Origin: a virus | Length of the DNA: 42,155 nt | Reading direction: 5' to 3' (one strand) | Virus record (IMG/VR): IMGVR_UViG_3300025671_000142 | Span: 1 to 42,155 of that record | In this document: positions 8,648 through 15,339 of the stretch, piece by piece | Position numbering within the stretch: the first letter of the stretch is position 1 | Layout of the letters: each line of letters starts with the position of its first letter | The notes under the pieces: model-generated | Told to the model about the DNA's origin: nothing | The model's input: only the letters and a program-made list of their open reading frames with translations | The model's database searches: none | Made by a program: the position numbers and the translations under genes

Positions 8648-10141
8648 CTAGTAATACTCAACTGGTCTGCGGTATTTTGGTTCGTCGTCCCAGTCATCCA
8701 TTTCGGCCCTCACCCAGCCGCCTTGCCTAAACCTTAACAGAGCTTGAGTGGTTGAGTCCACTAAGTCGTCATGATCCCCAGAGGGAAATGACGCACATTC
8801 TTCAATCACTTCTTCTGCCCATCTGGTAGGAGGATACCATATTGAACCGCTTGCGAATAGATCTGTTATTGCATTAACCCTTGCTATCTTATCTTGTCCG
8901 CGTGATGGAGTAAACTCTGTTACTGGAATTCCCATAGATCTAAGCTCAAATATTAGTGGCGCACCAGAAGCTTTTTTCTCCACAATCATCTGATCTGGCT
9001 CAAACTCCATGTACTTGTCGTATGCCGCACGTTTCAAATCAGGGAACTCCAGCTTTTCTTTGAAGGCATCCAAAAGAATTATGTTTGGAGAGCCTTCATG
9101 GTAAAACACACCCCACGTTGTACAGGCGCTATAGTCGCTACGCTGTGTTTTGAGAAATGCCGTGTCCCAAGATTGTATGATTGCTTCGCATTCTGGTGGC
9201 TTGCTGCTCTCCCATTCGCGCCACCACTCCCGTTTAATCAGCGCACCCTCTTCTGATGTGGGGTTTTGTTGGTACTGGGCTGACCATTTGGATACAGGAA
9301 GTTCTGCTTTGAGAGCGTCTAATTCCTTTTGAGACCAGAATTCAGGCCATAGAGGGTTGCCAGATGGCAAGATAGCAGGGAACTCAATCACTTCCCATTC
9401 ATCAACGCCAGCCCTATCTGCCATTGAGTTTAGGATTTGTCCCGTCAGATCCTTCTTTGACCAGCGGGTCATAACCACAATAATCGCACCACCTGGCTGC
9501 AAACGCTGACGAGGACCAGATGTGTACCATTCATACACACGATCATACACATCAGAGTTGAACTGACCCTGCTGGGCATCCTGTTCTGAGTGTGGATCAT
9601 CAATAATCAAAAGATCAGCACCCTTACCAGTAACGGCACCACCAACACCAATCGCAAAGTAATCCCCACGTTTGTTGGTATTCCAACGTCCCGCAGCTTT
9701 CGAATCAGAAGACAGAGTAATGTTGGGAAACACTTTCCCAAAATCCTCAGACTGTATCAGGTTTCTAACCTTACGACCAAAGCCAACAGCCAGTTCTGCA
9801 GTGTGTGCCGTTTGAATAACTTTCTTCTCAGGAAACTTTCCAAGAAACCAAGCTGGGAGAAGGTAGGATGCAAACTCTGACTTCGTGTGTCTGGGTGGCA
9901 TATTGATTATCAGCCGCCTCAATTCTCCTCGCGCCACTCTCTCAAAGGCATTAGCCATGTCTTTATGGTGCCGACCAGAAATAAAACTGGGCCACATAAG
10001 ATTCACAAAGCTTATGAAGTTATCCTTTGCGTTCTTTTTGTTTTCTGCTTCCTCTAGCTGCTCAAGCAATTCTAAAAGCTCAACCTGCTGCTCCACAGGT
10101 AGCTGAGATATCTTGTCTTTCATTGCAGTGATGTTCTGCAT
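8648..10141 (-). CDS. terL: Terminase large subunit
   Basis: The DNA-packaging motor: an ATPase that pumps DNA through the portal and a nuclease that cuts it. The ATPase domain has a Walker A-like loop (NMPPRHTKSE), Walker B (LLIIDDPH) and a coupling motif (VVMTRWSKKDLTG). The nuclease domain begins at IQSWDTAFLKT with its catalytic Asp. Upstream GTG 10192 is possible, but ATG 10141 is preferred: it has AGGAGA 5 bases before it and gives a 497-residue protein of normal length. It is the first gene of the late minus-strand operon, reading away from the AT-rich control region. Confidence 0.93.
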   Translation of the reverse strand: MQNITAMKDKISQLPVEQQVELLELLEQLEEAENKKNAKDNFISFVNLMWPSFISGRHHKDMANAFERVARGELRRLIINMPPRHTKSEFASYLLPAWFLGKFPEKKVIQTAHTAELAVGFGRKVRNLIQSEDFGKVFPNITLSSDSKAAGRWNTNKRGDYFAIGVGGAVTGKGADLLIIDDPHSEQDAQQGQFNSDVYDRVYEWYTSGPRQRLQPGGAIIVVMTRWSKKDLTGQILNSMADRAGVDEWEVIEFPAILPSGNPLWPEFWSQKELDALKAELPVSKWSAQYQQNPTSEEGALIKREWWREWESSKPPECEAIIQSWDTAFLKTQRSDYSACTTWGVFYHEGSPNIILLDAFKEKLEFPDLKRAAYDKYMEFEPDQMIVEKKASGAPLIFELRSMGIPVTEFTPSRGQDKIARVNAITDLFASGSIWYPPTRWAEEVIEECASFPSGDHDDLVDSTTQALLRFRQGGWVRAEMDDWDDEPKYRRPVEYY

Positions 10142-10238
10142 AGTCTCTCCTATTGTGTGAGGTAGGTGAGCATTGAGTGGGGGAATGCCCACCTACCAGA
10201 GAAAAGGGACAGGGAGGAAACCCTTCTCTCGCGTGTAG

Positions 10239-10274
10239 TATATTATATATACGCGCACGCGTATATATAATATA
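10239..10274. repeat. Perfect inverted repeat, 17-bp arms
   Basis: Left arm TATATTATATATACGCG, two central bases CA, and the exact reverse complement as right arm. The CGCG core within alternating TA tracts could extrude as a cruciform or serve as a protein-binding or origin site. Confidence 0.9.
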
Positions 10275-10283
10275 TATATAATA

Positions 10284-10337
10284 TATATCGGTAGACTACC
10301 GATATAAGATATCGTCTACCGTAACGTCTACCGATAT
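10284..10337. repeat. GTCTACCG repeat cluster, site A
   Basis: Contains the palindrome TATATCGGTAG-A-CTACCGATATA and two direct copies of CGTCTACCG separated by TAA. Bases 10292-10338 match 22193-22239 at about 43 of 47 positions. Read on the minus strand, the segment still encodes a tail like the RusA C-terminus (DVTVDDIxYR, then stop). Confidence 0.85.
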
Positions 10338-10348
10338 ATAGAAGTAAA

Positions 10349-10362
10349 AGTTCAATTGAACT
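10349..10362. repeat. Dispersed near-palindrome, copy 2
   Basis: Perfect 14-base palindrome AGTTCAATTGAACT, flanked by AAA and AA, 13 bases upstream of a small plus-strand gene. Confidence 0.75.
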
Positions 10363-10375
10363 AACGGTGACTCGT

Positions 10376-10543
10376 ATGACATGTGTTTTGATCTCAATAC
10401 TGTGGGGACATGCGTTTTCATTCGGACTCTACAAGGTCTGCATCTACGATTGTGGGTATGAAAGACCAAGCTACATGTGGTACGATAAAGCTTACAGGGT
10501 GGAACCAAACTATCAATGTCCTGTGAGGTTCTACGACACATGA
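10376..10543 (+). CDS. Small Tyr/Cys-rich protein with hydrophobic N-terminus
   Basis: A 55-residue gene. It has a hydrophobic start (MTCVLISILWGHAFSFGLYK) that may be a signal peptide or membrane anchor, then a Tyr/Cys-rich tail with YMWYDKAYRVEPNYQCP. GGTGA lies a few bases upstream of the ATG. Its stop overlaps the next start as ATGA, so both are probably translated together. Similar short exported-looking proteins occur in marine phages; the function is unknown. Confidence 0.6.
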   Translation: MTCVLISILWGHAFSFGLYKVCIYDCGYERPSYMWYDKAYRVEPNYQCPVRFYDT

Positions 10544-11007
10544 TTGAAATAGGTGTGGCGATTGCCGGGGCGCAAGCCGCTTACAATTTTTTGAAAAAAG
10601 GCGTCCAAGTCGGACGAGATCTCCAAGATATGGGGCAGCAGTTGCAGCAATGGGCCAACTGTATGGCTGATATTGATCAGGCTGAGAAGATGGCAGAAAA
10701 ACCACCGTGGTACAAACTACTAGGCGGTGGCGTACAGGCACAAGCTATGGAAGTGTTTCTTGCAAGAAAGCAAGCACAGAGAATGCGTGATGAATTGCGG
10801 GAGTTAATTAGCCATCCAGCTATATTAGGACCATCTCACTGGCAGGAGTTTTTGAGAATAGAAGCGGAGATCAGGAAGCAGAAGCGTGAGCATGACTACC
10901 GAAGGATGGAAATAAAACAAAAGATCATAGAATGGGTGGCAGGAATATTACTATTCATCATCGGGGTAGGGTGCCTCGTCGGATTCGTGTGGCTCGCCAA
11001 TGCTTGA
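10540..11007 (+). CDS. Helical protein with C-terminal membrane anchor
   Basis: A 155-residue protein, mainly amphipathic helix. After a short N-terminal AIAGAQAAYNFLKKGVQVG segment comes a long charged helical region (EIRKQKREHDYRRMEIKQK), then one strong transmembrane segment near the C-terminus (ILLFIIGVGCLVGFVWL). ATG 10540 is chosen over 10516 because of the ATGA overlap. This is a recurring phage family, but I know no proven function. Topology suggests an inner-membrane protein with a cytoplasmic coil, possibly in lysis or membrane remodelling. Confidence 0.7.
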   Translation: MIEIGVAIAGAQAAYNFLKKGVQVGRDLQDMGQQLQQWANCMADIDQAEKMAEKPPWYKLLGGGVQAQAMEVFLARKQAQRMRDELRELISHPAILGPSHWQEFLRIEAEIRKQKREHDYRRMEIKQKIIEWVAGILLFIIGVGCLVGFVWLANA

Positions 11008-11230
11008 CCCCGTAGGAAACCTTCCCTTCGCCATAGACGCCCAGAGAGCGCGTGAGAGCATCGAAAACCATCAGGCGCAGCAACAGGTCCAGAAACAACA
11101 CAACCGCGCTCACAAGCTCGCTAAGGCGCTGGAGAGACAACAACTGGATCTCATGCTAAGTTACGACAGGTTCGGCAATCAGAATACAGGCACTAAACCA
11201 CAAGGTTCCATCGTAGACATAGAAACATAA
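11000..11230 (+). CDS. Small Gln/His-rich helical protein
   Basis: A 76-residue protein (MLDPVGNLPFAIDAQRARES, then a Gln/His-rich helix HQAQQQVQKQHNRAHKLAKA). It overlaps the preceding membrane-protein gene by 8 bases and is the last gene of a three-gene plus-strand group. No family recognised. The two genes may make a functional pair, judging only from overlap. Confidence 0.55.
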   Translation: MLDPVGNLPFAIDAQRARESIENHQAQQQVQKQHNRAHKLAKALERQQLDLMLSYDRFGNQNTGTKPQGSIVDIET

Positions 11231-11306
11231 AGATTGCTTGCTCAGACAGTACGCTAGTGGCTTACTTCAGTAGACGATACAGCAAGCATAGACCAATTTT
11301 AGATAT

Positions 11307-11333
11307 GTCAATAGAGTCAATAGGGTCAATAGG
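11307..11333 (+). repeat. Three tandem 9-base units GTCAATAGR
   Basis: GTCAATAGA, GTCAATAGG, GTCAATAGG in a row, followed by a decayed unit GTAAAGAGG. Iteron-like, in the noncoding gap beside terS. Confidence 0.75.
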
Positions 11334-11479
11334 GTAAAGAGGCATATGTCATGGTGGGTAAAGGTTTCTGTTTTCTAAATCTTTGAACTTTTTATAGGGG
11401 GGGGTATAGGATTCCTAGCAGTATGTAATCGTTTGTGTGGAACATCATGTATGCGCGTGTCCATGCGACGAGCGAGCAA

Positions 11480-11502
11480 GGGGGGGATGGGGGTGGGTGG
11501 GG
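11480..11502 (+). other. Strong G-quadruplex motif
   Basis: G7-AT-G5-T-G3-T-G4: four G runs with loops of one or two bases on the plus strand, the most stable class of intramolecular quadruplex by sequence rule. It lies in the noncoding gap downstream of terS. Confidence 0.8.
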
Positions 11503-11572
11503 TGTCGCGTTCCTTCTGAATTCGCAAGGCCCACCCCTGAGCCGCTGCACTGACTGCGATGCGGGGCGCAGA

Positions 11573-11586
11573 AGTGCAATTGAACT
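11573..11586. repeat. Dispersed near-palindrome, copy 3
   Basis: AGTGCAATTGAACT, touching the stop codon of the small terminase gene. Confidence 0.65.
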
Positions 11587-12095
11587 TATCCCAACAGGCG
11601 ATCCAGCTTGGCTTGCAGTTCAGCCTTGATGCTTTCCGCGTCACGCTCTGTCTTGTCTTCCGTCTCCACCTTGTCTGTGAACAGCGCCACGCTCTTCCCA
11701 AGCAGTTCCAGTGCGCGGACCCTCGCCCCATCAGAATTGTCAGGGTTCAGTGCCTCATCTGTTAGCTGTTTCAAAACAAAGTCACCTCTTGAGAGGCTCT
11801 GCATGCGCCGCTGCTGCTCTCTTTCAGCATTTAGCTGCTCTAATCTCATGGACACCTTGGGGTTCTGGACCAACAGGCAAGCCTCATTGTGTATGCTTGC
11901 ATTACTCATGTTTGCTGCATCATATGACTTCCGATACGCATCACTAAAGTTTGCCCCCTCAAAGATGGCCTGAGCGAAGGCTTCCTGTTTGTCTGTAAGC
12001 CCTCTGGTATTGGTGGCACTTTTCTTCCTAGTGCCTGTACTCTTCTTACCTGTATTACTCACTACTGTGAGATTTGGCTTATTCTTATTTGTCAT
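11586..12095 (-). CDS. terS: Terminase small subunit
   Basis: A 169-residue DNA-recognition partner of the large terminase. It has a basic disordered N-terminus, then the family signature LTDKQEAFAQAIFEGANFSD with a helix-turn-helix region (YDAANMSNASIHNEACLLVQ and PKVSMRLEQL) and a helical oligomerisation part. The C-terminal helix (about 140-169) is acidic and would contact the large subunit. The gene is unusual in standing alone, about 1.4 kb from terL and separated from it by three opposite-strand genes and the AT-rich control region. Confidence 0.85.
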   Translation of the reverse strand: MTNKNKPNLTVVSNTGKKSTGTRKKSATNTRGLTDKQEAFAQAIFEGANFSDAYRKSYDAANMSNASIHNEACLLVQNPKVSMRLEQLNAEREQQRRMQSLSRGDFVLKQLTDEALNPDNSDGARVRALELLGKSVALFTDKVETEDKTERDAESIKAELQAKLDRLLG

Positions 12096-12190
12096 CCTGA
12101 CCTCGACGCTGCGCTTGGCTTTCGGGGTTTTCGGTCCAGCGAATCACCCCTGATTTGGCACTGTGATCTGGTCCAAGCGATCCCCAGAAA

Positions 12191-12204
12191 AGTGCAATTG
12201 AACT
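12191..12204. repeat. Dispersed near-palindrome, copy 4
   Basis: AGTGCAATTGAACT with AAA before and AA after, about 95 bases upstream of the terS start. Confidence 0.65.
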
Positions 12205-12266
12205 AATTTGCAGCATACACCCCCAAACTTTTTTTGTCATGTTTTATTGGTGTTCCTGTGTCACAC

Positions 12267-12319
12267 TGGTAATATCAGGTAGCATGGGGGTTGACAGGGT
12301 AACATCAGGTCATTAGATA
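12267..12319 (+). promoter_or_regulatory. Candidate sigma70-type promoter with flanking direct repeat
   Basis: A perfect TTGACA (12291-12296), a 17-base spacer and TAGATA (12314-12319), which matches the -10 consensus only partly. The -35 box sits between two copies of a direct repeat, TGGTAATATCAGGT and GGGTAACATCAGGT, spaced exactly 30 bases, suggesting an operator. It points to the plus-strand accessory genes. Confidence 0.4.
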
Positions 12320-12713
12320 AAGGGGTGTCGGACGGGCTGACGCGGCCTCTTTTGCCCCCTCGCCCTAACCCCGACAAGGTCCTTGGGACCGCGCCGCCAC
12401 CTCTCAGCGGACAAGACATAAAGCCCCGCACGGGCAGTAGAGAGAGCTTCGGTCCTAGCGGACGGATGATCGGGCAACACGCCGACAATCATCTTTCCCC
12501 ATGAAGATCGGGCTTCCCACCAAACGGGGCGCACCATTGATGCACAGTATCGGAACTAGGTCCGCTGGAACAGCATCCCCTTCCAGAAGGGATGTCCTTT
12601 CAGATTTGCCACGGCGACAGGTAGAGAACGCAAAGATGGTTGGAGTGAGACAATACGAGAACGGCAGCTACGGTTGCCGTTGTCATGGTCCCACTTGACT
12701 GAAAGGAAACACA

Positions 12714-12854
12714 ATGGGTTTTGTCCTGTTTGTTTTGATCTTCACCTGTATTGCTTGGTTCTTGCATGAGCCACGCCCTAAGATGGTCTTCGCTGTGAGC
12801 GAGGCTCAACTGCGCAGAGACGCTGCTTATGCAGTACGCGCCAACAACCTTTGA
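12714..12854 (+). CDS. Small membrane protein
   Basis: A 46-residue gene. A hydrophobic N-terminal segment (GFVLFVLIFTCIAWFL) precedes a short charged tail (SEAQLRRDAAYAVRANNL). AGGAAA lies about 6 bases before ATG 12714. It is the first gene of the plus-strand accessory operon and ends 12 bases before the next gene. Function unknown. Confidence 0.6.
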   Translation: MGFVLFVLIFTCIAWFLHEPRPKMVFAVSEAQLRRDAAYAVRANNL

Positions 12855-12866
12855 GAGGAGTTTCCA

Positions 12867-13067
12867 ATGATCCACTTGAAAAACGCTGCCGCTGCTTATC
12901 GCATGCATACACGCTGCAAGTCTGAAGGCCGCGATTACGAAGCTGAGAGCTACTACCAGATGGCTCAAAACTTTGCCGCAAAGCATGCCGCTCAGATCGG
13001 CAGCAACCGCTTGAATGTCATGTGGGACGTGATGGACCACATGATCGAAAACCCCAGCAATTCTTAA
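12867..13067 (+). CDS. Small hypothetical helical protein
   Basis: A 66-residue, Ala/His/Met-rich helical protein (HLKNAAAAYRMHTRCKSEGR, then YYQMAQNFAAKHAAQIG). GAGAGGAG precedes the ATG. No family recognised. It sits in a closely packed group of small plus-strand genes that are probably expressed early. Confidence 0.6.
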   Translation: MIHLKNAAAAYRMHTRCKSEGRDYEAESYYQMAQNFAAKHAAQIGSNRLNVMWDVMDHMIENPSNS

Positions 13068-13079
13068 TCGGAGGCTATT

Positions 13080-13382
13080 ATGGCAGAACTACGTTCTAAA
13101 ATTCAACAAATCACGCCCTTTGGCGTGTCGGTCCTGATCACCTTGGTTGGTGACGGTGGGCAATCTCAGTTGCTGATCCGCGCCAGCACCAACACTGCGC
13201 ATCAGTGGGTGTACCAGTACAATAGCAGTGCTGGTGATATCTGGATCTACAAGACCGATGAGTTCCTTCACAACGAGAACGCTTTCGGTGAATTCGATCC
13301 TGATGACATCATGCACGTCAGCATGGTTGCTGGTCAGGTTGCCAGCCTTGGCAAGCACTATCCCCCATCCCAAGCAGCATGA
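13080..13382 (+). CDS. Hypothetical protein
   Basis: A 100-residue mixed alpha/beta protein with no recognised motif (TPFGVSVLITLVGDGGQSQL, then an acidic EFDPDDIMHVSMVAGQ part). GGAGG lies 6 bases before ATG 13080. It is followed by a short gap with a GCAGCCC hairpin before the next gene. Function unknown. Confidence 0.6.
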   Translation: MAELRSKIQQITPFGVSVLITLVGDGGQSQLLIRASTNTAHQWVYQYNSSAGDIWIYKTDEFLHNENAFGEFDPDDIMHVSMVAGQVASLGKHYPPSQAA

Positions 13383-13392
13383 CCCCAAGTTT

Positions 13393-13410
13393 GCAGCCCC
13401 ACGGGGCTGC
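13393..13410 (+). other. Intercistronic hairpin GCAGCCC-CACG-GGGCTGC
   Basis: A perfect 7-bp GC-rich stem with a 4-base loop between two plus-strand genes, with no following T run, so it is not a classic terminator. Related hairpins lie at 13963-13980 and 14845-14860. Likely an mRNA processing or stability element. Confidence 0.7.
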
Positions 13411-13439
13411 GATGTTGGTATCATGAAGAGGAGAAAATC

Positions 13440-13952
13440 ATGAAATATCATGTTATGAAAAAGCGCATGTCACCCCATGTCCGTGCGATGCTCAACGCCC
13501 CACAGGGTAGCTGGGACGATCACCCACAATCACGGGCGTATGCTGACCTGCAATGCTTGTTCAGCCGTGACGCCAAAGCCCTTGAGCTTCCAGCCCTGTA
13601 TGGCCTGATACACAGGGTCTATGGACACAAGACCTCTTATGAGATCGAACTGGACGCAGGTGACAATGGCGCTGAACAAATCAAAGAAAATCTTGAGAAG
13701 ATTTTTGTGTTCGAGAACGCGCCCTACCCCACTGAGCTAAATCAGATTGCTTGTCGCCACGGTGGCGGTAGCAGCCTGTCCGTGGGTGATTTGATCTTTG
13801 TCGATGCGCCTAAGCCCATGATCTTCATGTGCGCCTCTGTTGGCTACGTTCAGTTGTCCAGCAAGTTTGTGGACGCTTTCAAAGACATGGGGCCTTCAAT
13901 CATTGTTGATGAGGAATGCATCAACGATGCTTGGTTGGGCCATGCAGCATGA
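13440..13952 (+). CDS. Hypothetical protein
   Basis: A 170-residue soluble protein without a recognised domain. It has an N-terminal basic helical part, a middle alpha/beta region (SYEIELDAGDNGAEQIKENL) and a hydrophobic C-terminal region (LIFVDAPKPMIFMCASVGYV). GAGGAG lies 8 bases before the ATG. It lies between two intercistronic hairpins. No membrane segment or catalytic motif is clear. Confidence 0.6.
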   Translation: MKYHVMKKRMSPHVRAMLNAPQGSWDDHPQSRAYADLQCLFSRDAKALELPALYGLIHRVYGHKTSYEIELDAGDNGAEQIKENLEKIFVFENAPYPTELNQIACRHGGGSSLSVGDLIFVDAPKPMIFMCASVGYVQLSSKFVDAFKDMGPSIIVDEECINDAWLGHAA

Positions 13953-13962
13953 ACCCAAACAG

Positions 13963-13980
13963 TGCAGCCTACGGGCTGCA
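13963..13980 (+). other. Intercistronic hairpin TGCAGCC-TACG-GGCTGCA
   Basis: A perfect 7-bp stem closed by C(TACG)G, an unusually stable UNCG-type tetraloop in RNA. It lies between two plus-strand genes, without a T run. Confidence 0.7.
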
Positions 13981-14032
13981 TCTTTGGCTTCATGCCTATC
14001 TCGAAACCAGTCAGCCAGAAAAGGATGAACAG

Positions 14033-14731
14033 ATGACTGCTTCAAAAAACTTTACCGTATCCGATGCCTCAATCAATGTTGTCTTCAAGGCTGAGGCAGC
14101 AATTGCTGACCTCAAGGGCCAGAACCGTGACAACAACGAGGCTGCTAACGCCCAGAAGATGGGGGCCTACGGCGAGGTGATCGCCACCATCGCCCACGTC
14201 AAACTGGTCAAGGGTAACCTGCCCCGCGCTGTTTCCAAGACGCTCCGCGCTGCGCTGCTTGAAGAGGCTGGCCTCAAAGAGGCTACCGTCAAGCGGTACG
14301 TCGAAAACTCTGTCGGTGCCGTGCGTCTGATCACTGACCAGATTGGCGACATCCCCAGCCAGTACACCGCTGACGCCATTGTGCGTGACCTCGCTGCAAT
14401 GGAGATCGATAGCGAGAACAAGCTCGCCAAAGCGGTCAAGGGCGAGAGCGATAAGTCAAAAGCTCAACGCTTGGCTGAACAGGTTGTCGGCAAGTTCTCT
14501 ACCAAGAAGGATGAGAACGGCAAGCAGGTGCAAGGCGATGTCTTCAAGGATGGCCTTGATGACGATGAGCTTGACGAATTCCAAAACGTCATGCGGGAGT
14601 TGATGGCTGCGCGGAAAGCGTACCGTGACACTGCCGCTGCCAAGGCCGCTGAGGCTGAGGCGGCTAACGAGAACGACACTGTCGATGCTGCCGTTGTGGC
14701 GATGCTCGACGAGCTTGGTATTGCGTCATGA
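14033..14731 (+). CDS. Hypothetical Ala-rich helical protein
   Basis: A 232-residue, mostly helical protein with an acidic C-terminal region (DDDELDEFQNVMRELMAARK and an Ala/Glu-rich coil). An earlier in-frame start at 13916 would overlap the preceding gene. ATG 14033 is preferred because of AAGGA 8 bases upstream. I do not recognise the family. The DNA is markedly GC-rich compared with the structural genes. Its 3' end overlaps a small membrane-protein gene by ATGA. Confidence 0.65.
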   Translation: MTASKNFTVSDASINVVFKAEAAIADLKGQNRDNNEAANAQKMGAYGEVIATIAHVKLVKGNLPRAVSKTLRAALLEEAGLKEATVKRYVENSVGAVRLITDQIGDIPSQYTADAIVRDLAAMEIDSENKLAKAVKGESDKSKAQRLAEQVVGKFSTKKDENGKQVQGDVFKDGLDDDELDEFQNVMRELMAARKAYRDTAAAKAAEAEAANENDTVDAAVVAMLDELGIAS

Positions 14732-14832
14732 ACAAACGCCAACGCTTCCTGTTGATCCTAGAGGCTTTTGTCTCTGGGGTCGCCTTCACGGCTTTCACCG
14801 TTGGCCTGTTTCTTTTCATGTTCGCATGGTGA
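14728..14832 (+). CDS. Very small membrane protein
   Basis: A 34-residue gene starting in an ATGA overlap with the preceding stop. A basic N-terminus (MNKRQR) leads into a hydrophobic segment (FTAFTVGLFLFMFAW), an arrangement typical of a single-pass inner-membrane peptide. Because it is coupled to the upstream gene by overlap, it is probably translated. Function unknown. Confidence 0.55.
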   Translation: MNKRQRFLLILEAFVSGVAFTAFTVGLFLFMFAW

Positions 14833-14844
14833 GTTTTGGTTGGT

Positions 14845-14860
14845 AGCCCCTCGCGGGGCT
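14845..14860 (+). other. Intercistronic hairpin AGCCCC-TCGC-GGGGCT
   Basis: A 6-bp GC-rich stem with 4-base loop just after the small membrane-protein gene, the third member of the GCAGCC hairpin group, directly followed by a copy of the AGTTC palindrome. Confidence 0.65.
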
Positions 14861-14869
14861 GCTGCGCAA

Positions 14870-14883
14870 AGTTCATTTGAACT
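14870..14883. repeat. Dispersed near-palindrome, copy 5
   Basis: AGTTCATTTGAACT followed by TTTTTA, 17 bases upstream of the next gene. Confidence 0.65.
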
Positions 14884-14899
14884 TTTTATGGAGTGCAAA

Positions 14900-15070
14900 A
14901 TGTACATCAAGATTGATCAAATCACCGCACGGGGAAAAGTCTACGAGCGGTACGAGTTCCAGTCTTTCGAAGACTTGGAAGAATATTTCGTCACTGAGAT
15001 CCTTGGTCGGACAGACATACGGTCCAAGGTGATCGGTAAAGTTTTGATATGGGGAAAGGAAGAAAAGTGA
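14900..15070 (+). CDS. Small hypothetical protein
   Basis: A 56-residue protein (MYIKIDQITARGKVYERYEF, then an acidic FEDLEEYFVTEIL helix). Several in-frame starts exist upstream. ATG 14900 is chosen because GGAG lies 6 bases before it, after the hairpin and palindrome. It overlaps the next gene through GTGA. Function unknown. Confidence 0.6.
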   Translation: MYIKIDQITARGKVYERYEFQSFEDLEEYFVTEILGRTDIRSKVIGKVLIWGKEEK

Positions 15071-15339
15071 CCAAATATACATATCACATTGATGCGGGTC
15101 ATGGCTGGCTGGAAGTGCCGCTACGTGACCTGCAGAACGCAGGGCTTCAACTGTGTGAGGTCAGCAAGTTCAGTTACGGTCAGGTGACTGACAAGTTTGT
15201 ACCGACACTGTACCTCGAAGAGGACTGCGACATGGCCCTCTTCCTCAATGCCTTACAGGCAAAGGGTGAAGAGTTTGAGTTGGTCGAAAAGCATCACGAT
15301 GGTGATGCGTTCATCCGTAATCTTGGGAGAATATGGTGA
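15067..15339 (+). CDS. Phage hypothetical protein, HGWLEVP family
   Basis: A 90-residue protein starting at GTG 15067 in a GTGA overlap with the preceding gene. It has YHIDAGHGWLEVPLRDLQNA, a serine/tyrosine strand (KFSYGQVTD) and PTLYLEEDCDMALFLNA, a pattern seen in small proteins of many phages and plasmids. The function is unknown. It overlaps the DUF6011-like gene by one base. Confidence 0.65.
   Translation: MTKYTYHIDAGHGWLEVPLRDLQNAGLQLCEVSKFSYGQVTDKFVPTLYLEEDCDMALFLNALQAKGEEFELVEKHHDGDAFIRNLGRIW

Larger units (their letters stand above)
10193..10375. promoter_or_regulatory. AT-rich divergent control region, possible origin
   Basis: This gap separates the minus-strand terminase operon from plus-strand small genes, so promoters in both directions are expected. 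It holds a 36-base palindrome (10239-10274), alternating TA tracts, a second palindrome and repeated CGTCTACCG motifs (10284-10337), and a copy of the dispersed AGTTCAATTGAACT element. No single promoter can be called with confidence. Confidence 0.6.
11231..11585. other. Convergent noncoding gap with G-rich tracts
   Basis: A 355-base gap between the ends of a plus-strand gene and the minus-strand small terminase gene. I see no convincing gene. It contains a wide inverted repeat TGCTTGCT/AGCAAGCA (about 11235-11289), three 9-base tandem units (11307-11333), a G8 run (11397-11404) and a G-quadruplex motif (11480-11502). It is next to terS, so a packaging (pac or cos) site is possible but unproven. 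Confidence 0.6.
12096..12713. other. Noncoding region upstream of the plus-strand accessory genes
   Basis: About 620 bases between terS and the next convincing gene. It holds a repeat copy (12191), a candidate promoter (12291-12319), and a GC-rich stretch (about 12320-12700) with several short hairpins, such as GGTCC-TTG-GGACC, GCCC-CGCAC-GGGC and AACGGCA/TGCCGTT. No tRNA was recognised. A structured leader or small RNA is possible. An open frame at 12501-12698 has no ribosome site and was not called. Confidence 0.5.

Noticed and set aside
10239-10274. Palindrome as a transcription terminator
   Set aside because: Mostly A/T stem without a following T run; a cruciform or binding site is more likely.
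10296-10541. Minus-strand 81-residue frame ending like RusA
   Set aside because: It is antisense to the better supported 55-residue plus-strand gene; only its last 14 residues resemble RusA because of the 47-bp repeat.
12501-12698. Plus-strand 65-residue frame
   Set aside because: No ribosome site, odd composition and position in a hairpin-rich noncoding region; not supported as a gene.
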